Assembly (NCBI GenBank): GCA_017303895.1
Contig: JAFLBF010000001.1
Span: 620,001-684,000, forward strand
Origin: Bacteroidota bacterium
Lineage (GTDB): Bacteria; Bacteroidota; Bacteroidia; 2-12-FULL-35-15
Reading direction: 5' to 3'
DNA: 64,000 nucleotides
Part shown: in pieces, positions 57,896-64,000 of the stretch
Numbering within the stretch: position 1 is the first letter of the stretch
How the letters are laid out: every line of letters begins with the position of its first letter
Position numbers and translations under genes: made by a program
The notes under the pieces: model-generated
What the model saw: only the letters and a program-made list of their open reading frames with translations
Database searches by the model: none
What the model was told of the DNA's origin: nothing

Positions 57896-59149
57896 ATGGA
57901 TACAATGTGCAATAAGCCTCGAAAACAAATTTTGGCGATTATTTCCTTCCTGTTTTTATCGTTTATTTTTAGTGCAAACAATGTTTCAGCGGCCGATGGC
58001 GCTAAGATATTTAAGCAAAACTGTGCTGTTTGTCACAGTTTAGGAACAAATAAATTAACCGGTCCCGGTTTAGCAGGAATCGCTACACGTGCTCCTGGCG
58101 ATGAGTGGTTGAAAAAGTGGATCAAGAACAACGATGCACTTCGTAAGAGCGGAGATGCTTATGCGATCAAAGTATATAACGATAACAATCAAGTGCCAAT
58201 GTCGGCATTTGAATTTTTGTCTGATGAAGAGTTAACTGCATTGGTTGAGTATATTAAAGCTCCTCCGGTAGAGAAGAAAGAAGAAAAGAAAGATAATGGC
58301 GGTGGTGCTACAGCTCCAACTGAGCAAGGAATGAATCCATTGGCTTTATTGATCGGTATCATTGCCTTCTTAATTATCATTATTGCAGTTTTACGTGGTG
58401 TACGTTTCTCATTAAAGAATTTACAAAACGAAAAACAAGGTTTACCAGCTGAAGAGCAAGTTGGTCCATGGACTGAATTAAAAACATGGATGGCTGCCAA
58501 CAAAACAAAAACAGGATTAGTGATCTTGTTTATTTTGGGTGGTTTAGCTTCTTCCGGATGGTATGCATTAAAAGGTATCGGTGTATATGAAGGATATCAT
58601 CCAACACAACCGATCGCATTCAACCACAAATTACACGCAGGTGACAATGCAATTGATTGTCAGTATTGCCACTCTACAGTAGAAAAATCTAAAACAGCAA
58701 GCATTCCTTCTGTAAATGTTTGTATGAACTGTCACAAAGGTATCTCTGAAGGACCTACAACAGGAAAAACGGAGATCGCTAAGATCTATGAAGCAGCCGG
58801 TTGGGATCCTGATAAAGGTGCTTACACTAAGCCTGAAAAACCTATTAAATGGGTGAAAGTTCACAACTTACCTGATTTCGTATTCTTCTCTCACCAACAA
58901 CACGTTAAAGTAGGTAAACAAGATTGTGCGAACTGTCATGGTGATCTTAAAACAATGACAACTGCACAACAAGTAAAACCTTTAACGATGGCATGGTGTA
59001 TCGATTGCCACAACAAAACAGAGGTTCCTACTATGAAAGACAATCCATACTACGAAAGCTTACATAAAAAATTAGCTGAGAAGTATAAAGGAGAGCCTAT
59101 CACTGTAGCTAAAATGGGTGGTATCGAGTGTGCAAAATGCCACTACTAA
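57896..59149 (+). CDS. actA: Alternative complex III subunit A (multihaem cytochrome c), with fused monohaem domain
   Basis: 417 residues. N-terminal signal (about 12-32), a monohaem cytochrome c domain with CAVCH at 43-47, a membrane helix (about 146-168) and a second (about 206-225), then the cytochrome c7/c3-like ActA part with five further CxxCH motifs (255-259, 276-280, 344-348, 368-372, 412-416): six in all. In classic ActA there are five; the monohaem domain here resembles what is a separate subunit (ActE) elsewhere. Act complexes oxidise menaquinol and pass electrons to cytochrome oxidase. The operon continues with actB, 40 bases on. Confidence 0.93.
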   Translation: MDTMCNKPRKQILAIISFLFLSFIFSANNVSAADGAKIFKQNCAVCHSLGTNKLTGPGLAGIATRAPGDEWLKKWIKNNDALRKSGDAYAIKVYNDNNQVPMSAFEFLSDEELTALVEYIKAPPVEKKEEKKDNGGGATAPTEQGMNPLALLIGIIAFLIIIIAVLRGVRFSLKNLQNEKQGLPAEEQVGPWTELKTWMAANKTKTGLVILFILGGLASSGWYALKGIGVYEGYHPTQPIAFNHKLHAGDNAIDCQYCHSTVEKSKTASIPSVNVCMNCHKGISEGPTTGKTEIAKIYEAAGWDPDKGAYTKPEKPIKWVKVHNLPDFVFFSHQQHVKVGKQDCANCHGDLKTMTTAQQVKPLTMAWCIDCHNKTEVPTMKDNPYYESLHKKLAEKYKGEPITVAKMGGIECAKCHY

Positions 59150-59189
59150 TAGTAAATAGAATAAACGAGCAAAAGACCAAATATATAAT

Positions 59190-62100
59190 ATGGCAACAAA
59201 AAAATACTGGAAAGGACTAGAAGAGTTAAACAACAGTCCTGAGTTTGTTCAAAAAGCGCAAAACGAGTTTGCAGAGCAAATCCCTGTAGAAAAATTCTTA
59301 GGTAACGAAAACCAGGAATCAAACGGAACAAATCGTAGAGATTTCTTGAAGTTTTTAGGATTTAGCGTAACTGCCGCTTCATTGGCAGCCTGCGAAACAC
59401 CTGTTAACAAAGCGATCCCTTACGTTGTAAAACCTGAAGAGATCACTCCGGGTGTTGCAAACTGGTATGCATCTACTTATTATGATGGAAGTGATTATGC
59501 TTCTATTATTGTAAAAACTCGTGAAGGTCGTCCTATCAAAGTGGAAGGAAATGATTTTTCAAAAGTAACGATGGGCGGAACCAATGCTCGTGTTCAGGCA
59601 TCTGTACTTTCATTATATGATTCTTCCCGTTTAACAGGACCAACAGCAAATGGTGCTCCTGCTACATGGGCGAATGTAGATAAAGAAATTGGTGGTAAAT
59701 TAGCTGCTATTGCAGCAAAAGGCGGTGCTATCCGTATCTTATCATCTTCGATCATCAGTCCTTCAACAAAAGGAGTGATTGCTGAATTTGCAGCAAAATA
59801 CCCAACAACAAAGCATGTAACATACGATGCAGTATCGTATTCAGGAATCTCTAAAGCCAATGCTCAAACATTCGGTCAGGAAGTAATTCCTTCTTATAAC
59901 TTTGCTAAAGCAGATGTGATCGTAAGTATTGCAGCTGATTTCTTAGCAAACTGGATCTCTCCAATTGAATTCTCTAAACAATACGCGAAGACACGTAAGG
60001 TAAGTAAAGACCATGCGAAAATGTCGAAGCATTACCAGTTCGAATCAAACTTATCATTAACAGGTGCAAATGCTGATGAGCGTGTTCCGGTTAAAGTTTC
60101 TGAACAAGGTAAAGTGGCAGTTAATTTGTACAATGCTGTTGCAAAGATCGTAGGTGGTAACTCACTTCCTTCATCTGCATTGGCTTGTGATGCTGAGATC
60201 GCAAAAGCTGCAAAAGCTTTAGCTGAAAGCAAAGGAAAATCAATCGTTGTTTCCGGTTCAAACGATATCAATGTTCAGTTGGTAGTAAATGGCATCAACC
60301 AGATGTTGGATAACTACGGTAAAACAATTGATATTGAAAACCCAACATACACGCATCAAGGTGATGATGCTGCATTTGCAGAACTAGTAGCTGAAATGGC
60401 TGCAGGAAAAGTAGATGCGATCATTACATACAATACAAACCCGGTTTATACGGCTCCTGCATCTTTAAAATTTGCTGATGCTTATAACAAAGTTGGTTTA
60501 CGTATCTCTTTTGCTGACAGAGCTGATGAAACTGCTTCTTTAGCAAATTATATCTGTCCTGATTCTCATTATTTAGAGTCATGGAACGATTTTAATCCAA
60601 AGAAAGCACACTACAGTTTAGCACAGCCTACTATTGCTCCTTTGTTCGCTCAACCGCGTCATGAAGGAACTCGTCAGGCACAACAAACATTGTTGAACTG
60701 GGCTGGTAATACAACAGACTATTTAGCGTACATCCAAAAAACATGGATGGAGAAAGTGTTCCCAATGCAAGGTAAATACATGATGTTTACTGAGTTCTGG
60801 AATAACTCATTACACAATGGTGCTATTGAAGTAGGAAAAGGGGAAGGCGAAGTATTGGCTACGCCTGTGTTGGATAGCGCAGCAGTTGCAGCTCCGGTTG
60901 TAGCAGCAGCAGTAAAACCTGTTAAAGAAGAGCCAAAAGCAGAAGAGGTGAAACCTGCTGCTGTGGTAAACTTGAACGATGCAGCTTCTAAGATCAACGC
61001 TGTAAAAGGCGGTGCTTTAGAATTAGCATTATACGAAAAAGTAGGTATCGGTAATGGTAACCAGGCAAACAATCCTTGGTTGCAAGAATTACCTGATCCA
61101 ATCTCTAAGATCACTTGGGATAACTATATTACCATGGCACCAGCTCAAATGGCAAAAGAAGGCTATTTGATGATGGAGCGTCAGGACAGAGAAGCTAGTT
61201 TAGCTACTGTTACTGTTAATGGAACTACGATCAAATTACCGGTTGTTCCACAACCGGGTCAGGCAGAAGGTACTATCGGTATCGCTGTAGGTTACGGTCG
61301 TGAAAAAGCTGGTTCATTAAGCGAAAAAACCGGTGTTATCGGTCAGAATGCTTATCCATTCGTTCAGGTTGTTGACGGAACAATGATGTATGGCGCATTG
61401 AATGTTTCTGTTGCAAATGCAAATGAAACAACTGAGATCGCAGGTACTCAGATCCACCACACATTGATGGGTCGTGAGATCGTTAAAGAAACAAACTTAG
61501 AGAACTATAAAAAGAATCCTAAATCAGGGAATCATGATGAAATGCTGGTAACACATTCAGGTGTGAAAAAAGCAGCAACGATCGACCTTTGGGATTCATT
61601 TGATCGTCCTGGTCATTCTTGGGGTATGACGATCGACTTGAACTCTTGTATCGGTTGCGGAAGTTGTGTAGTAAGCTGTACTGCTGAAAACAACGTTGCC
61701 GTAGTTGGTAAAGAGCAAGTAATGAAAACTCGTGAAATGCACTGGTTACGTATCGACAGATACTATAGCAGTGATATGAATAAAGAAGTGGCGAAAGAAG
61801 AAGGTGTTGGAGCAATTGACATGTACTTGGAAATGGAAAATCCTGCGGCTGCAAATCCGAAGGTAGTGTTCCAACCGATCATGTGTCAACACTGTAACCA
61901 TGCTCCTTGTGAGAACGTTTGTCCGGTATTGGCAACGAACCATAGCTCTGACGGATTGAATATGATGACTTACAACCGTTGCGTTGGTACTCGTTATTGC
62001 GCAAACAACTGTCCTTTCAAAGTTAGACGTTTCAACTGGTTTAACTACAATGGTAATACAGACTTTACATTTAACCCTTCACAAGATGACTTAGGACGTA

Positions 62101-62480
62101 TGGTATTGAATCCGGATGTTGTGGTTCGTTCACGTGGTGTTATGGAAAAATGTTCAATGTGTGTTCAACGTATCCAGGAAGGTAAATTGGAAGCTAAGAA
62201 ATCAGAAGCTCCATTGAAAGACGGTGCTATCAAAACAGCTTGTCAACAATCTTGTCCTACAAACGCGATCTATTTCGGTGACTTGAACGATGAGAATAGC
62301 GAAATTGCTAAACTTAGAAAAGAAGAAGCTGAAGGACGTAACTACTTTATCCTTGAAGAGATCGGAATCAAACCAACTGTATCTTACTTAACAAAAGTGA
62401 GAAACTGTGAAACAACGATCGAAGAAGGAAGAAAAACTTCAGGACATGCTGAAGCGAAAGAAGAAAAAGAACACGCTTAA
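59190..62480 (+). CDS. actB: Alternative complex III subunit B (molybdopterin-oxidoreductase-like plus ferredoxin domain)
   Basis: 1096 residues. Starts with a Tat-variant signal placed about 48 residues in (NRRDFLKFLGFSVTAASLAAC). A long domain homologous to molybdopterin oxidoreductases but usually lacking the cofactor (about 70-800) follows, then an FeS domain (about 815-1050): CIGCGSCVVSC, CQHCNHAPCENVC, CVGTRYCANNC, KCSMC and ACQQSC, enough for three to four clusters. An Ala/Pro/Glu/Lys-rich linker is inserted at about 557-597. The last residues are Glu/Lys rich. In Act it lies on the periplasmic side and relays electrons. It precedes actC by 45 bases. Confidence 0.93.
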   Translation: MATKKYWKGLEELNNSPEFVQKAQNEFAEQIPVEKFLGNENQESNGTNRRDFLKFLGFSVTAASLAACETPVNKAIPYVVKPEEITPGVANWYASTYYDGSDYASIIVKTREGRPIKVEGNDFSKVTMGGTNARVQASVLSLYDSSRLTGPTANGAPATWANVDKEIGGKLAAIAAKGGAIRILSSSIISPSTKGVIAEFAAKYPTTKHVTYDAVSYSGISKANAQTFGQEVIPSYNFAKADVIVSIAADFLANWISPIEFSKQYAKTRKVSKDHAKMSKHYQFESNLSLTGANADERVPVKVSEQGKVAVNLYNAVAKIVGGNSLPSSALACDAEIAKAAKALAESKGKSIVVSGSNDINVQLVVNGINQMLDNYGKTIDIENPTYTHQGDDAAFAELVAEMAAGKVDAIITYNTNPVYTAPASLKFADAYNKVGLRISFADRADETASLANYICPDSHYLESWNDFNPKKAHYSLAQPTIAPLFAQPRHEGTRQAQQTLLNWAGNTTDYLAYIQKTWMEKVFPMQGKYMMFTEFWNNSLHNGAIEVGKGEGEVLATPVLDSAAVAAPVVAAAVKPVKEEPKAEEVKPAAVVNLNDAASKINAVKGGALELALYEKVGIGNGNQANNPWLQELPDPISKITWDNYITMAPAQMAKEGYLMMERQDREASLATVTVNGTTIKLPVVPQPGQAEGTIGIAVGYGREKAGSLSEKTGVIGQNAYPFVQVVDGTMMYGALNVSVANANETTEIAGTQIHHTLMGREIVKETNLENYKKNPKSGNHDEMLVTHSGVKKAATIDLWDSFDRPGHSWGMTIDLNSCIGCGSCVVSCTAENNVAVVGKEQVMKTREMHWLRIDRYYSSDMNKEVAKEEGVGAIDMYLEMENPAAANPKVVFQPIMCQHCNHAPCENVCPVLATNHSSDGLNMMTYNRCVGTRYCANNCPFKVRRFNWFNYNGNTDFTFNPSQDDLGRMVLNPDVVVRSRGVMEKCSMCVQRIQEGKLEAKKSEAPLKDGAIKTACQQSCPTNAIYFGDLNDENSEIAKLRKEEAEGRNYFILEEIGIKPTVSYLTKVRNCETTIEEGRKTSGHAEAKEEKEHA

Positions 62481-62525
62481 TCAACCGAATAAAAAGAATT
62501 TATAATTTATAATTAGATTATTAAT

Positions 62526-63926
62526 ATGCAGCACGAATCAGAAATCAGAGAGCCCTTAATCCTTGGTAAAAAGTCGTATCATGAGATCACAGAAGATATC
62601 GTACGACCGATAGAAGGAAAAGCTTCAAAGTATTGGTATATGCTATTAACCATTTCCATCATTTGTTTCTTATGGGGAATAGGATGTTTGGCATATACAA
62701 TTGGTACCGGTATCGGTGTTTGGGGTTCAAACAACGGTGTTGACTGGGCATTCGATATTACCAACTTCGTATGGTGGATCGGTATCGGTCACGCTGGTAC
62801 GTTGATCTCTGCGGTATTGTTATTGTTCCGTCAAAAATGGAGAATGGCGATCAACCGTGCTGCTGAAGCGATGACGATCTTTGCCGTTATGTGTGCTGCG
62901 ATCTTCGTATTGTTACATACTGGTCGTCCTTGGTTAGATTATTGGTTATTCCCATTGCCAAATCAATTTGGTTCTCTATGGGTAAACTTTAACTCTCCAT
63001 TGATGTGGGACGTGTTTGCGGTATCAACATACTTTTCTGTATCATTAGTATTCTGGTACACAGGTTTAGTTCCTGACTTTGCAATGATCCGCGATAGAGC
63101 TGCAAAACCATTAGCTAAAAAGATCTATGGAATCATGAGTTTTGGTTGGGGTGGGAGTGCTCGTCACTGGCACCGTTTTGAGGAAGTATCATTGGTACTT
63201 GCAGGTTTATCAACTCCACTTGTATTCTCCGTTCACTCGATCGTATCTACCGACTTTGCTACATCCGTTGTTCCGGGTTGGCATACAACCATCTTCCCTC
63301 CATATTTCGTTGCTGGTGCGGTATTCTCAGGATTTGCGATGGTATTGACTCTTTTGATCATCGTTCGTAAGATCTACAATTTAGAAAACTACATTACTAT
63401 CAAGCACATCGAATACATGAACATCGTTATCATTGTAACAGGTTCTATCGTAGGTGTTGCTTATTTAACTGAGTTATTTATCTCTTGGTATTCAGGAGTA
63501 GAGTATGAGCAGTATGCGTTCTTGAATCGTGCTACCGGTCCATACTGGTGGGCATACGCAGCGATGATGACATGTAACGTTATCTCTCCGCAGTTATTCT
63601 GGTTCAAAAAATTACGTACGAACTTAACGTTCACATTCATCATGTCGATCATTGTAAACATCGGTATGTGGTTCGAGCGTTTTGTGATCATCGTTCCTAC
63701 ATTGTGCCGTACATTCTTACCATCTACCTGGAATATGTACTCTCCATCATTCGTTGATTGGGGTATCTATACGGGAACAATTGGTATGTTCTTTACATTC
63801 TTCTTGTTGTTTACACGTTACTTCCCGGTTATCGCTCAAGCAGAGTTGAAATCGATCGTGAAATCATCAGGTCAAGAGCACAAAGAAAAACATGCACATG
63901 GTCATGCTCATGCAGCACACCACTAA
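62526..63926 (+). CDS. actC: Alternative complex III subunit C (NrfD/PsrC-like quinol-binding membrane protein)
   Basis: 466 residues with ten membrane helices, the NrfD/PsrC fold that binds the quinol in alternative complex III. Motifs: GIGHAGTLISAVLLLFRQKWRMAINRAAE and GRPWLDYWLFPLP near the start, PYWWAYAAMMTCNVISPQLFW and the late helix VDWGIYTGTIGMFF (each of these is a marker for this family, given in short pieces). C-terminus is His-rich (KHAHGHAHAAHH), a tail that could bind metal or simply be disordered. It follows actB by 45 bases; actD starts 37 bases after its stop. Confidence 0.93.
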   Translation: MQHESEIREPLILGKKSYHEITEDIVRPIEGKASKYWYMLLTISIICFLWGIGCLAYTIGTGIGVWGSNNGVDWAFDITNFVWWIGIGHAGTLISAVLLLFRQKWRMAINRAAEAMTIFAVMCAAIFVLLHTGRPWLDYWLFPLPNQFGSLWVNFNSPLMWDVFAVSTYFSVSLVFWYTGLVPDFAMIRDRAAKPLAKKIYGIMSFGWGGSARHWHRFEEVSLVLAGLSTPLVFSVHSIVSTDFATSVVPGWHTTIFPPYFVAGAVFSGFAMVLTLLIIVRKIYNLENYITIKHIEYMNIVIIVTGSIVGVAYLTELFISWYSGVEYEQYAFLNRATGPYWWAYAAMMTCNVISPQLFWFKKLRTNLTFTFIMSIIVNIGMWFERFVIIVPTLCRTFLPSTWNMYSPSFVDWGIYTGTIGMFFTFFLLFTRYFPVIAQAELKSIVKSSGQEHKEKHAHGHAHAAHH

Positions 63927-63963
63927 TAAATAGATTGTCATAAACATTTAAGTTTTATAAGAT

Positions 63964-64000
63964 ATGAGTAAAGCAGTAATACACGCAATTTTTGATGATG
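63964..64000 (+). CDS. actD: Start of alternative complex III subunit D (DUF3341), cut by window end
   Basis: Only the first 12 codons are visible, MSKAVIHAIFDD, from the ATG at 63964, 37 bases after actC. This short start resembles the N-terminus of DUF3341 family proteins (ActD), and the operon order actA-actB-actC-actD predicts it. The rest lies beyond the window. Confidence 0.7.
   Translation, partial: MSKAVIHAIFDD

Noticed and set aside
1-64000. CRISPR arrays, rRNA, prophage, IS elements, integrases
   Set aside because: No repeat-spacer arrays, no rRNA signatures and no transposase or integrase motifs were seen in the translated frames or intergenic DNA.

Overview
The window reads as one continuous piece of a Bacteroidota chromosome. 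Evidence: at least four proteins end in type IX secretion (T9SS/Por) C-terminal sorting domains; there is an alternative complex III (act) operon; families largely restricted to this phylum are present (IPExxxVDY, DUF2480, DUF4271, DUF5777); and many genes are preceded by the TAnnTTTG -7 element used by Bacteroidota sigma factors rather than by TATAAT. Base composition is AT-rich and even. I see no phage, IS element, integrase, CRISPR array or rRNA. The organism looks like an aerobic heterotroph with a lipopolysaccharide-bearing outer membrane; family or genus cannot be decided from this window.

Layout: (1) 1-3700, the end of a T9SS-secreted protein, a dicarboxylate/amino-acid symporter and a DedA protein. 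(2) 3968-10014, a TonB energising operon: ExbB, two ExbD, TonB, two small paralogous membrane proteins, a PstS-like lipoprotein and a TPR protein. (3) 17310 back to 10068, a nine-gene leftward run: IPExxxVDY protein, pyruvate kinase, M42 peptidase, a small secreted protein, ArsC-like protein, EamA transporter, YicC, guanylate kinase and an ACMSD-type decarboxylase. (4) 17420-18694, a biotin carrier protein and a Tat-exported superoxide dismutase. (5) 18734-25851, a TPR/SpoIIE-type phosphatase, tRNA-Asn, a PfkB sugar kinase, a Kup potassium transporter and a helical-repeat protein. (6) 25852-26373, a gene-free stretch that looks like a small-RNA locus with promoter, hairpins and terminator, then a long PurF-like amidotransferase. 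(7) 28337-35388, two T9SS proteins sharing a proprotein-convertase P domain, one with a lysyl-oxidase-like domain, the other with four tandem 70-residue repeats. (8) 35458-39234, SufS/SufE/SufT-like/DUF2480 and a divergent second cysteine desulfurase. (9) 39466-42369, an unrecognised protein with a patatin-like phospholipase, a DsbA-family protein, a CAT-anticodon tRNA and a HAD phosphatase. (10) 42400-46327, outer-membrane and secreted proteins including two single-CxxCH proteins, YceI and DUF5777. (11) 46412-50374, DUF4271, HemD, RnpA, YidD and an S41 protease. (12) 50475-57562, O-antigen ligase-like protein, two glycosyltransferases, MeaB, a PpiD-like isomerase and a SPOR protein. (13) 57896-64000, actA-actB-actC and the first codons of actD.

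How it fits together: ExbB/ExbD/TonB would power outer-membrane import from the proton gradient, to which the Act complex contributes by oxidising quinol. Envelope functions dominate the rest. The most interesting non-coding signals are the candidate RNA at 26136-26276, the repeated TATATTTG promoter octamer (eight exact intergenic copies found by eye), start codons only 4-7 bases after such -7 boxes (probable leaderless mRNAs), and inverted-repeat operator candidates upstream of 39466 and 48063.

Several start codons were chosen because the longer open frame would begin upstream of, or inside, the -7 box. All calls come from reading the sequence; no database search was run.
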